From Paraglaciecola psychrophila 170 (GTDB lineage Bacteria > Pseudomonadota > Gammaproteobacteria > Enterobacterales > Alteromonadaceae), in the NCBI RefSeq assembly GCF_000347635.1, contig NC_020514.1, forward strand, positions 2,170,001 through 2,234,000: DNA of 64,000 bases. The letters are read 5' to 3'. Under the pieces are notes generated by a model. The model did not search any database, had not been told where the DNA came from, and saw nothing but the letters and a program-made list of their open reading frames with translations. The translations under genes were made by a program, and so were the position numbers. Below, piece after piece: positions 37,721-47,190 of the stretch (position 1 is the first letter of the stretch; every line of letters begins with the position of its first letter).

Positions 37721-39034
37721 ATGCCACAGTTATTGCCGCAATATTCTTCTCAAGATAAATCGATCCCATTATTGTCGACCAATATGCTCGTTCCTTTTAT
37801 TTTGGTCGCAATGCTTTTCCCCTTGTGGGGGTTCGCCAATGATGTAACCAACCCACTAGTCAAAGCATTTAAAGATATTTTTCTTATCTCAAATGCACAA
37901 AGCAGTATGGTGCAATTTGCATTTTATTTAGGCTATGGAATTATGGCTATTCCTGCTAGCGTGCAACAGGAATTCAACTTTTTTTTAGCTGCCCTATGTA
38001 TTTTAACCTGTGGATTAGCGTTATTAGAAACCACTGCCAATCCTTATATTTTATCTATGGGCGACCCAGCAACTGCAACCCGCCGTTTGAATTTGGCGCA
38101 GGCCTTTAATCCGATAGGTTCTTTAACAGGTATGTTTGTTGCCTCAACGCTAATTTTAAATAAGTTACAGGTAGAAGAGTTTCGAACTGCAGAACGTGTG
38201 GCTCATCCAGAGTACGCAGCTATGCTGCCGAGTACGGTAGACGACAAATTAACTACTGCGTTAAGTGAATTTTCCATTAGCGATCCAGTTGCGCACCAAG
38301 CTATGCAGGCTGCGGATTTGATAACCGTTCGTGGCCTTTATATTGCGATTGCTGTTGTTGTTGCTATTCTATTTTGTCTGTTTTTATTCGTTAAATTACC
38401 GCGCACTATCTCTCATGACAACCCACTGACATTAAGTGAATTAGGCGCAACTTTTAAACGTTTATTTAAAAATGGTCGCTGCATTGAAGGTGTTATCACT
38501 CAGGCTTTTTATGTGGGTGCACAAATTATGTGCTGGACCTTTGTTATTCATTACGGCATGACCTCTGTTGGTCTCACCGCGTCAGAATCCCAAGGTTATA
38601 ACATGGTTGCTATGTCAATTTTCTTAGCGAGTCGCTTTATCTGTACCTTTTTGTTGGGCTTTTTCCGCCTCGGCCAGCTGCTAATGTTATTAGCATTGGG
38701 CGGCATTGCATTTTCTCTTGGTACTATATTTATTGGCGGCATGCTGGGACTGTATTGCTTAATTGCTATTTCGGCGTGTATGTCATTAATGTTTCCTACT
38801 ATTTATGGTATAGCCTTAAAAGATTTGGGAGATGACGCAAGTTTAGGTTCCGCGGGTCTAGTTATGGCTATTGTAGGAGGGGCGTTGATGCCTCCTATGC
38901 AAGCGACTATGATTGATAATGAGTCGTTTTTTTATTCTATTCCTTCGGTGCAAACATCATTTTTGCTTCCCTTAATCTGTTTTGTTGTGATCAGCATTTA
39001 TGGCTATCGTGCACACAAGATCTATCGCGCTTAG
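37721..39034 (+). CDS. fucP: FucP-type symporter lacking one helix (locus 2)
   Basis: A 437-residue relative of the FucP protein at 23036. The two match end to end except for the first ~25 residues and a 30-residue in-frame gap: here GYGIMAIPASVQQEF, there MAIPA, 30 further residues, then SVQQEF. The missing block includes RKYSYKSGILLG and the next membrane helix (about helix 3). In DNA the gap is flanked by ATTCCTGC-like sequence at both edges of the intact form, so a deletion between short direct repeats is likely. With eleven helices the second half would be inverted, so transport is doubtful although the frame is open. Confidence 0.85.
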   Translation: MPQLLPQYSSQDKSIPLLSTNMLVPFILVAMLFPLWGFANDVTNPLVKAFKDIFLISNAQSSMVQFAFYLGYGIMAIPASVQQEFNFFLAALCILTCGLALLETTANPYILSMGDPATATRRLNLAQAFNPIGSLTGMFVASTLILNKLQVEEFRTAERVAHPEYAAMLPSTVDDKLTTALSEFSISDPVAHQAMQAADLITVRGLYIAIAVVVAILFCLFLFVKLPRTISHDNPLTLSELGATFKRLFKNGRCIEGVITQAFYVGAQIMCWTFVIHYGMTSVGLTASESQGYNMVAMSIFLASRFICTFLLGFFRLGQLLMLLALGGIAFSLGTIFIGGMLGLYCLIAISACMSLMFPTIYGIALKDLGDDASLGSAGLVMAIVGGALMPPMQATMIDNESFFYSIPSVQTSFLLPLICFVVISIYGYRAHKIYRA

Positions 39035-39052
39035 TTTGAATTGATAAGCTAA

Positions 39053-39460
39053 TTGGAATTGAAGACTATATCTACGCAACGACATGTTTTAACCCTTGAA
39101 TTAATTGATGACCAAGAGTTGATTCGCTTGTATGAGCAATACCATCAACCAGGAGGAGTCTGGCCAGAAGTGTTTGAAAGTATTCGCGATTCAGGTATTG
39201 AGAATATGCAGATTTATCGTCTTGGTACCCTGTTGGTGATGGTTCTAGACGTTCACGCCAGTTTTACTTTTGAGGTTAAAAGTAAAAATGATAAGGCTAA
39301 CCCAAAAGTGCAAGAATGGGAGCTGTTAATGGAGAGTTTTCAAAGCGTCGAAGTGACCCCAGAAAAGTCTGGAAAGTCATGGATCAGATTTTTCATCTCC
39401 TTGATCATTGAATCTTGCTTGAAACATAAGTCCAATCTGAATGATGAGATTGAAATCTGA
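39053..39460 (+). CDS. RhaM-like mutarotase with altered C-terminus (locus 2)
   Basis: The first ~95 residues match the mutarotase at 24496 (LYEQYHQPGGVWPEVF, MQIYRLGTLLVMVL, NPKVQEWELLMESFQ). After EKSGKS the frame changes: the expected ending VMDQIFHLLDH, equivalent to VMKPIFDLQNH in copy 1, is present in another frame and ends at a TGA near 39410. The predicted product instead runs on to DEIEI. One base has therefore been lost or gained near 39365-39380. No ATG fits; TTG at 39053 or 39059 would be the start. It follows FucP 2 by 19 bases. Confidence 0.75.
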   Translation: MELKTISTQRHVLTLELIDDQELIRLYEQYHQPGGVWPEVFESIRDSGIENMQIYRLGTLLVMVLDVHASFTFEVKSKNDKANPKVQEWELLMESFQSVEVTPEKSGKSWIRFFISLIIESCLKHKSNLNDEIEI

Positions 39461-39627
39461 CTAACGAATCTAAGATCTGAATAAATTACGGCCATTTAAT
39501 AGCTCAAGGTCTTAGGATGTTAAGTTTAAATTAGGCTCCTTTTGGACATAGTGACTATCTGAGAGAAAATAATTATTAAACTATTCTGATGGTTACTAAG
39601 CAAACAACGGAATTTGATATTTTCCGC

Positions 39628-39885
39628 CTATTTAATTTCAGGCGAAAGCCGCGGTAAAAATGTTTGAAGTTCGTAAGAAGTAAATTTTTCAGTGTTACCT
39701 TTTGAAAGGTTTTTAGCTTGTGAAGGAGTTACGCTAAATGCTTGTACAATTGTTTTAATCGGTACATTTCTTAAATCCAACATTCTATGAATCTTTATCA
39801 TTAGGTCTGAACGCTTCTCATCAAGCGACGCGTGTTCTGGTGATTTTGATACAGCATTGAGAATATTGTCATATCTTAAGGTCAT
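39628..39885 (-). CDS. Small XRE-type helix-turn-helix protein
   Basis: An 85-residue protein with an acidic start (AVSKSPEHASLDEKRSDLMIKIHRML) and a helix-turn-helix (NVPIKTIVQAFSVTPSQAKNLSKGNTEKFTSYELQTFL). This layout is that of the small XRE/HTH_37 antitoxin-like regulators that often pair with a HigB/RelE-type toxin. No toxin gene is visible beside it, so it is an orphan. It may be a solitary antitoxin or a simple autoregulator. Confidence 0.6.
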   Translation of the reverse strand: MTLRYDNILNAVSKSPEHASLDEKRSDLMIKIHRMLDLRNVPIKTIVQAFSVTPSQAKNLSKGNTEKFTSYELQTFLPRLSPEIK

Positions 39886-40382
39886 TGGTGGATAGGTAAT
39901 TCTATTGATGTTACATCGCCCTTCATTATAACAAAACGCTTCTAAAATTCACCCCAAGCAGGAATTTTGATAATTGCTGTTCAGCGAGAGAGCATTCTGG
40001 GGTTCTGCTTTTTCTGTTGAACGCAGTGACAAAGTATCGTAAAAATAACTGAGAAGTGACACAGTGTTCACGGCGTCTTCTGATGTCGGAATGCAATAAA
40101 TAAAAGACTTAAACTAGACAATGAAGTTTGAAACTGTGGCATTAAAGTTAAAAACTATCGAGTTACGGCTTACGACCAGTTTGTGCCATAGCCGTCATTG
40201 CTGCTGTTTGTAATAACTTCAGCTTCACGCCCGAAGCAGACATGTCATCGGATGACCCCGCAGGTTCCTAGGTCATACTAAGTTGAAATATTTATTAAGT
40301 CTTTACTGTTAAAAGACCTTTATTGCTAAAATAGAATAAGTTTTTTCAGCTACGTAATGTTTTAGGCCGTTAAAACGACAAA

Positions 40383-40402
40383 ACCCACGCCGAAGCATGG
40401 GT
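40383..40402. terminator. Possible hairpin terminator
   Basis: ACCCACGC and GCATGGGT form an 8-bp stem with one mismatch and a CGAA loop, flanked by A-rich DNA on the left and CTTGTCTTTAT on the right. No gene ends nearby, so its role is unclear. The stretch 39886-40560 holds nothing else I can support. Confidence 0.3.
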
Positions 40403-40560
40403 CTTGTCTTTATCTTGTGTCTCTGGTGGGCTGCTAATAAAGCAGTGATATGCCAAAGCCCTCAAGATTTAAATTAGTCATTGTTGACAATGGCGTCAAC
40501 GTAAATGCTAAAAAAAGGAATTTAAATGCTACATGTTGCAATTGAAAGAAACCTCTCCAC

Positions 40561-40690
40561 AGTAAGTCTATCTTGTTCATCTTTTGTATTCAGATGACTG
40601 AGTATCTTTTGGATCACAAATGGGTCTTCGATGCTGGCTGTAAAATTTACCGCAACACCGCATTGCTCACAAGTTTCAATGCTAAATCAT
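40561..40690 (-). pseudogene. IS91-like transposase C-terminal remnant
   Basis: Read on the minus strand the DNA gives IETCEQCGVAVNFTASIEDP, then FVIQKILSHLNTKDEQDRL. This resembles the end of IS91/IS801-type transposases, where C-x2-CG...ASIEDP-x-VI-x-KIL-x-HL is typical. The bulk of the protein, with the HUH and tyrosine motifs, is absent. From 40691 to 41353 I see no gene. A perfect hairpin, GTTGTTGC/GCAACAAC (40890-40912), is the only structure there. Confidence 0.5.
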
Positions 40691-41353
40691 CGATTTTTAT
40701 ACTACATATATATACAGTATAGAAATCCTAGCGCCAAATTACCTTTGCTAAGATCTTTATATGTATCGCGGCATTGTTGAATAAATAAAAATTTGAACTG
40801 TTTTATCAATAATAACCTGAACTGTTATCATAGCCATCCGAAAATTAGCCAATATCCATTAATATGCAATACATACATCAATAAATAGAGTTGTTGCAAA
40901 AAACGCAACAACTGGAAAATCATTGTTAGCACAGCATTGAACTTTCCCTAATCCTGTAAATGTTTTTTACTTAGAAAACGCTTAAAGGGTTTGACGTTTC
41001 TATGTTTCCTTCATGCTAGAAGCTCGTATTCGCTGAAGGCCTTCTGACTGAAGGCAATGAGCGTGATACAGACATATTGGAAATTGTCTGATAATCTGGA
41101 TTAAGGTCAGTTTTCGCTCAATATCGTCTTTCAATCTTGAAAAGGAGCATAATGTTTCTGTTCAAGGTCATGTGCTAGCTGTATACGAATAACTCGCTCA
41201 CAACATACTTAAATGTTTTCCGGTTTGCTTTCGATGCATCTAGCACGCCCAAGCTTCAAAACGAATACTCAGGACTTGCTCCAATGATTGCTAGCTATAT
41301 TGCTTTCGAAAAGCTTAGGCATACATGCTGAACCTAAAGCTTAGGAGAGAGAA

Positions 41354-42600
41354 ATGACTAGTAAACAAGGTTATGAGTTAAATATTGGTATTGATTGGGC
41401 AACCAATAAGCATGATGTATGTATTGAATTTCCCGACGGAAAGCGCAGTTTTGATATCATCAAGGCGTCTCCCGAATACATTGACGAATGGATAACGTCG
41501 CTCCACCAGAAATATCATGGCCAAATAGCCGTTGCGGTAGAGTTATGTAAAGGGCCAATTGTTTATGCTCTTCAAAAGTATGATTTTGTCACTATATTTT
41601 CTATCAATCCGGCGATGTTAGCGAGATATAGAACAGCATTTTCAACAAGCGGAGCAAAGGATGATCCTACCGATGCTGAACTTGCGTTGGACATCATGCT
41701 GCGTTATCCAGAAAACATTAAACCCTTACACACTCAAAGTGTCGAGATCCGAAAACTCGCATTTTTAGTGGAGCAACGAAGGCGGCTTGTTGACGATAAA
41801 AAACGCTACAGCAACCGTATTATAAATACGTTGAAACAACACTAACCTCAGGTGCTAGAGTGGTTTTCACACAGAGATACACAGTTGTTTTCTGACTTTC
41901 ACATTCGCTGGCCGAGCCTGACTAAAATAAAAAGAACAAAAGAATCAACAGTAAGGGCGTTCTTTAATCAGAGAGGGGGAAACGCGGTATCGCTATTAGA
42001 ACAACGTATATTGTCAATCAACAATGCTATCCCCTTGACTGAAGATGAGGCCGTCGTGCAGTCACATGAGCTCTTAATTACGGTTTTAGCTCAACAGTTT
42101 CAAACAGTCATTGTGGCGATTAAATCATTTGATAGCGCCATTTATGAGCTTTTTAACACTATGAGCGATGCTCCTATTTTTAAGTCACTACCAGCAACCT
42201 AGGACACCTTGTCTTGGTCCTAGGTTGCTGGTAGCGATGGGGGAGAATAGAGACCGATTTGAAAGTGCGGCTGAAGTACAAACCTATTCAGGGGTTGCGC
42301 CCGTCACTGAGCGCAGTGGCAAAAAATCATGGGTACATTGGCGGTGGCAGTGCTCAAAATTCTCACGACAATCATTCATTGAATGGTCGGAACAAGTCTG
42401 TCAGCCAGTCCTTCTGGGCTAGCTTGTATTACAATCAGCAGCGTGCAAAAGGAAAGTCTCATAATGCCGCAGTTAGTGCGCTCGCGTTTAAATGGTTCAG
42501 GATATTGTTTAAATGCTGTAAGAGCCATAAACCGTTCTGCGAGAGTACATATCTACTCACATTAAAAGAGAGAAAATCTCCTCTATTGATGACAAATTAG
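41354..42600 (+). pseudogene. IS110-family DEDD transposase, broken
   Basis: Four overlapping fragments make one IS110-type transposase of about 410 residues. The N-terminal RuvC-like DEDD domain is visible: D in IGIDWATNKHD, E in VAVELCKGP, DD in KDDPTDAELALDI. The C-terminal Tnp20 domain has YSGVAPVTERSGKKS with the conserved serine. A TAA stop follows LKQH at 41844; a frame change sits at a perfect inverted repeat (42188-42234); another follows in the C-terminal domain near 42340-42420. IS110 elements lack terminal inverted repeats, so ends were not set. It is inactive. Confidence 0.88.
42188..42234. repeat. Perfect 18-bp inverted repeat inside the IS110 gene
   Basis: CTACCAGCAACCTAGGAC (42188-42205) and GTCCTAGGTTGCTGGTAG (42217-42234) are exact reverse complements separated by 11 bases. 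The repeat lies exactly where the transposase changes frame, after KSLPAT. Before the lesion the protein would read about SLPAT-PCLGPRLLVAMGE. The left arm may have been copied from the right arm during replication. Confidence 0.85.
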
Positions 42601-42752
42601 TTGACGCCCTGCCTCATGGCGTGAACCGGACCATCCCAGAATTTCATGTTTTCAGTTTTCCGCCACCCCACTCAGAATGAAAACCGTCCGAGGCACTCCA
42701 CATGCTGAAGTGGGGTAACTGTTGTGGAAAATCCACTTAGAATGCCCAGAGC

Positions 42753-43559
42753 GGTACTGTCAAGTTAATAAGCTGGCTCAGAAACATACGATAATTTGGG
42801 CATGCAAAATACCAATATTTATCCCGGATATCGCTATCCACCCCAAATAATCAGTCACGCTGTGTGGCTTTATCACAGATTTACACTTAGCTTGTGTGAC
42901 ATCGAAAAATTGCTGTCAGCAAGAGGCATTACAGTCAGTTACGAAACTGGCCGCAAACTGGTGTGATAAATTCAGGCGAAGGTATTGCAGTCAAATCAGG
43001 AAAAACCGAGGGAAATTAGGTGACACCTAGTATCTTGATGAGGCATTTATCAAGAACAACGGTGTTCTGCATTGCCTTTGGAGGGCAGTTTATCAGGATG
43101 GTGATGAAGTTGACATTCTGGTTCACAAAAGTAAAGACAAAAAACGGACGAGACGATCCTTCCGAAAGCTAATCAAAGGCCAACAAGCCGCGTCAATCAC
43201 GATAATCACCGATATATTGCGCCGTTATTCAGCAGCAAAGAAAGAGCTGATACCCAGTGTAGAACACTCAACCCATCAATACGAAAACAACCGATGCGAG
43301 TTATCCCATCAACCTGGTCGGCCACAGGAGAGGCAGCTCAAGAAATTTAAATCACAAGGTCAGGCTTAATGTTTTCTCTCCTGTCATGGCGTGGTTAATA
43401 ATCTACTTCGGCTTGCTCGCCATTCCATGAAAGCGAGTAATTACAGAGTCTTCCGTGCCGAGCGTTCATTGAATGGGGTAGGGTGAGATGTGTCCAAAAT
43501 TTGGCATAGGTAGTTAAAATTCCATTCAATTCATTCGATCTCGATAACTTGACAGTGCT
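42753..43559 (+). mobile_element. IS6-family element, decayed second copy
   Basis: An 807-bp stretch with the same ends as the element at 12331: GGTACTGTCAAGTTAATAAG on the left and TAACTTGACAGTGCT on the right. Inside, the transposase is recognisable (CYPPQIISHAVWLYHRFTL-like start, HYENNRCELSHQP-like end) but has several stops and frame changes, for example at TGATAAATTCAGG near 42963. It cannot encode a transposase, though an active copy could act on its ends in trans. Confidence 0.85.
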
Positions 43560-43670
43560 GCAGACACTACTGATTGTGTAAAGTCGCTTTTTAAACAGAA
43601 ACGACTACATTACAAATTAGGAAATATTTCTCCAATAGCCTATGAAGTGAAATTTATAAGGATCATATTA

Positions 43671-44387
43671 TCAAAACAACTTCATATGACGATGGAGAGC
43701 TTCTTTAAAATGTGTAAATAATGCTTGTGCGGCGACTTCAGGCTTCCTATTTATGCACGCTTCTAAAATATCAATATGCTCCATCAAAGAAACTGTAACT
43801 AAAGTTGGAGTAAAATGGTGTTCTAGTTGTATAAGCCTAATATAATATTTTAATCGCTTAGCGGTTATTTCAACAAACTCGTTTTTCAAACTAGCAATCA
43901 TAGTGCCGTGAAACTTCAACTCAAGAGCCTCAACTTCATTTAGAATGTCTGGAGTGATCCCTTTACTTTCCACTTTACCTATCAATTTCTGATGTTCTTG
44001 TAGTAATTTAGCGAAAAGTTCATCCTGTCCATATTGTGCAAAATGACGAGCAGCGGCACTTTCAATAATAGAGCGAAATTGGTATGTATTTCGAATAAAC
44101 TCCAAATCAGGTTTTCTAAACTGAATGCCGGATCTGGGGTGAATAATTAACATATTTTCACTTTCGAGTACTCTAAGAGCATCACGTAATGGCTGAGTAG
44201 GGATATCCATTAATTTTGACAATTCACTTTGAGACATAAATGAACCAGGTAATAGTTTGCCTTCAAAAATCCATTGCAAAATTTTACTGTATGCTGCTTT
44301 ATTTAGAGATACCGACGAGTTACCAGTATGTTTTGCCTCATCCGAATTTTTTGAAGTGTCAGGGTTACCATTCTGTTTTTTTTGCAT
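43671..44387 (-). CDS. GntR-family regulator, FadR/FCD type
   Basis: A 238-residue regulator. The N-terminal winged helix-turn-helix has KILQWIFEGKLLPGSFMSQSELSKLM followed by PTQPLRDALRVLESENMLIIHPRSGIQF. The all-helical FCD effector domain follows; its metal-ligand histidines are likely in ALELKFHGTM and VSLMEHIDILEAC. I chose ATG 44387 because AGGGGA lies eight bases upstream; an ATG six codons earlier is also open. FCD regulators usually sense acid sugars or keto acids. It may have governed the decayed operon at 44740-48857. The 350 bases upstream hold no gene. Confidence 0.88.
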   Translation of the reverse strand: MQKKQNGNPDTSKNSDEAKHTGNSSVSLNKAAYSKILQWIFEGKLLPGSFMSQSELSKLMDIPTQPLRDALRVLESENMLIIHPRSGIQFRKPDLEFIRNTYQFRSIIESAAARHFAQYGQDELFAKLLQEHQKLIGKVESKGITPDILNEVEALELKFHGTMIASLKNEFVEITAKRLKYYIRLIQLEHHFTPTLVTVSLMEHIDILEACINRKPEVAAQALFTHFKEALHRHMKLF

Positions 44388-44739
44388 TGTTATTTTTCCC
44401 CTCATTAAGCTTCAATTAGTCCTATTTATTCCGAGTTTTTACTAAGTTCAGTTAAACTATAGGCATCAAGTTGTGTGTTCATCAGGCCAATATTTCTTAA
44501 GTAATAGCAAGCTTTAATAGGTGGTTATACGGAATTGGAAAGACGCTTGAGAAGCACTATAAGCAACAGTGAAATATCAACAGCCCACTTAGAGGGCTAT
44601 TTATATGACAGCTGAACTAAAAAGGCAAGGATTAACGTTCAATTGTACAATTAATAAGCTAAAGGATAATGTCAAAATTCCAATTATTAATAAAGTGTAA
44701 AATTTTTCTATAAGATGAGGTGATTCAACAATGAAGGAT

Positions 44740-45000
44740 GGCATGAACTATACGCAAGTTATAATGATCTCCTTCATGATCCCAGCTGGGGAAAGGGGAT
44801 CCTATTTTCGGTATGCTCTGTCACATCGAGTGCTTTGGCAATGGTGAGGAACGGTTTTGATTCGGTACCCAGGTTTGTGTCTTTTCAGTTCGGAGCAACA
44901 TAAAACGTCACACCGCCATCAATTGGATTAAAAGTCCAGTGCAACGGCGGTTAGTATGATAAATATACTCTTGTTGAACATGTTTTTCGTTGTTTGCCAT
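44740..45000 (-). pseudogene. Right-handed beta-helix protein, 5' remnant
   Basis: From an ATG at 45000 the product begins MANNEKHVQQEYIYHT; after a frame change it continues PPLHWTFNPIDGGVTFYVAPN, a stop, then KDTNLGTESKPFLTIAKALD. The phrase FYVAPNGxD-x-N-x-GT-x-x-KPF-x-TI-x-KA is the standard opening of secreted or cytoplasmic right-handed beta-helix enzymes such as polysaccharide lyases and hydrolases. The remainder is lost. It starts four bases after the stop of the glycosidase-like gene, so it was the next gene of that operon. Confidence 0.55.
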
Positions 45001-45004
45001 TTAA

Positions 45005-47190
45005 TTAATTAATTAAATAATCCAATTCCAGCCGAGACTTCCTGGGCATGGACACTACTCGCCAAGTAATACTGGCATTAAGTGGTAGAGCTTTTTTCGC
45101 ATTACTGGATGATTCAACCAGAACTTTTATCTCAGCATCAAATGCGGTGGGGTTATACAATGTGAGTGACAGTTTGCCGGCGTTACGCCTAACTTTTTCA
45201 CATTCTATATTGTCAAAGAGACAGAAAAAACCACTATTGGCTGGATGTATAACCCTGGAATTTCCATGGTGGTCAGCATGAATGCCGTTTCAGGCCAACT
45301 GCTCGATCCGAAAAGAAAGCCTCCGACGCCATCGCGTCCTTCCCAGTCGCTCAAATTGACCCGCTCACACATCCAGCCAGGTTTAATATGTGAGCTCAAT
45401 GGGCGGTCGGCCCGTGATAGTTACTGAGGGATACCATGGGCAATATCCTTAATCAGATCGAGAGCTACTTCATCACCAGTTAATCTCCATAACCTGAAGA
45501 GAGAATCGCCTGAAAAAGTGCAGATATCAGGTGCTCCATGTTTATTCTGAATATTGGCCTATACCGCCCCTGTACTGCGAGCATCATACTGACCAAGCGA
45601 CGAGTCATCAGGAAATTCATAATCGTAGGAAACCACCCAGGTTGCGGCCTGGCGAACCGTATCCTTGGACGCATCTGCCCATGCAGGCTACCCGGTTTTT
45701 TCTAAAAGTGCCACATAGGATTCCACCAGAGCAAAAGCTGCCTCAGAATCAGGCGCAGATAAAATCTCTCCTAGACCACCGGTAGTGATGCCATGACGAA
45801 CAAAGTCATTGTAATATTTTCTGGCAGAAGCCTTTGCTACCTGCAGATAGCTGTCATCATTAAAAAAATCGGCAGCAAGTACCAGTGCTCCAGGCACAAT
45901 AGCGCCTGATGCTGAGCCGCCAATCAGCAGTTCACCGGTCTCAACATCGACCCATTGACCAAACTGGCCTGATTGTTCCCACAAGTGGACAAATGCATCG
46001 GCCAGATTCTTAATCGCAGCGCTCCAAGTCTGAGGGACTTCTTCGCCCTGTTTCTTGAGCAGGTCCAGTTGCTTGATGCCAAAATAAAGCAAATCGCCGC
46101 TTTTTCTTACCATGTGCAGATTATGACTGTACTGAACATCTACCCCGTCACTATAAAAGGTCTTGCCATCGTCAAGGCCCACAAAGAAACCAGAAGGAGC
46201 CTGAGTCTTTTCGAAGATCATTTTTAAGTTTTGCATTGCTCGAGATCGGGTTTCATCATCTCCCTGTGCCAGCATGGGCAACGTCATCATGCCGCCTCCT
46301 ACCCAACCAATTTGCCAGAGAAAACAGAGCGGTTTGCTCGCGGTCTCAAATGTGGTGTGGAAGTTAGGGGCCAATTTATAATAACCATCTTCCTCTACCC
46401 AGTTGTCACGGTTATACTTTTCTTCGATAATCTTCCATCCTGCACTATATGGCAATTCACAATGAGACTCAGAGCGGTACAGAGAACACTTGCGAAAATC
46501 ACAATAGCGGTCGAACAAAGTCTGTAACTGTGGTGTCTCAAAAACTGTTATGACAATTTTTAGGGTGATTTCGTCACCTTCAGACCAGGAAACACCTCGA
46601 TCGTCACTTGGTGTTGGATATTTACAGTGTTGCTGACGGAATTCCCGCACGGACGGGGCCGTTAGGAGAAAGCGGCATGCACCCTCACCACAGAGTTCAA
46701 CTGTAAGTCCATGATTGCCAAAGTGGGAGCCTTGTTCGGTAAACATGAGAAAGCCATTTTTTTAGCCGCTGAATGAAAGCCCATACAAGGAACCGAAGTA
46801 TCACCGGTGGTTTGCTCTATGCGCTTGGACTCCTTGCTCAATTGTGGAACTTCAGTGGTGGTGGTTGGCATATCAAAGCGGAATTCTGACTTCTCCTTCC
46901 ACATGGGTGGATAAGGGGTGTCATTGGTCTCAAAATCATTGCCATTGTAGACAGCACAAGGCAGGAGCGTGTAGTTATCATCCTGCCAGTCAGTGAATTC
47001 AAACGCAATACCTACCCCGGCAGAATCAACAGCTCCAGAACAAGTCCCATTTAGCAATGCCGCAAGACACAGGGGATTGCAAATGGGCTAAGGTTTCTTC
47101 TACAAGATGATTGTCATTGTAGCGACATATCACCGGAGTCATTTTCCCACCCAGCGTTACCAGGGCTTTCTGGAGCATAGGGTTTAACAT
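45005..47190 (-). pseudogene. (alpha/alpha)-toroid glycosidase-like protein, multiply frameshifted
   Basis: Frames pieced together give a protein of about 730 residues. It starts MLNPMLQKALVTLGGKMTPV at 47190, continues with AGVGIAFEFTDWQDDNY (46662-47057), then the main piece 45688-46746 with NLHMVRKSGDLLYFG, SGQFGQWVDVETGELL, GGSASGAIVPGALVLAA and GEILSAPDSEAAFAL. Further pieces have NIQNKHGAPDICTFSGDSLFRLW and WMCERVNLSDWE. The repeated helical pairs and the tryptophan- and aspartate-rich motifs fit a six-hairpin glycosidase or lyase, but I cannot name the family. There is no signal peptide. At least four frame changes are present, one at a T7 run near 46757. Its start overlaps the symporter stop (TAATG). 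Confidence 0.65.

Noticed and set aside
40890..40912. GTTGTTGC/GCAACAAC hairpin as a terminator or attachment site
   Set aside because: Perfect stem but no T tract, no gene ending nearby and no second copy, so no role can be supported.
42168..42422. Independent small gene at the IS110 region
   Set aside because: Its product (PCLGPRLLVAMGE, YSGVAPVTERSG) is the C-terminal part of the IS110 transposase in a shifted frame.
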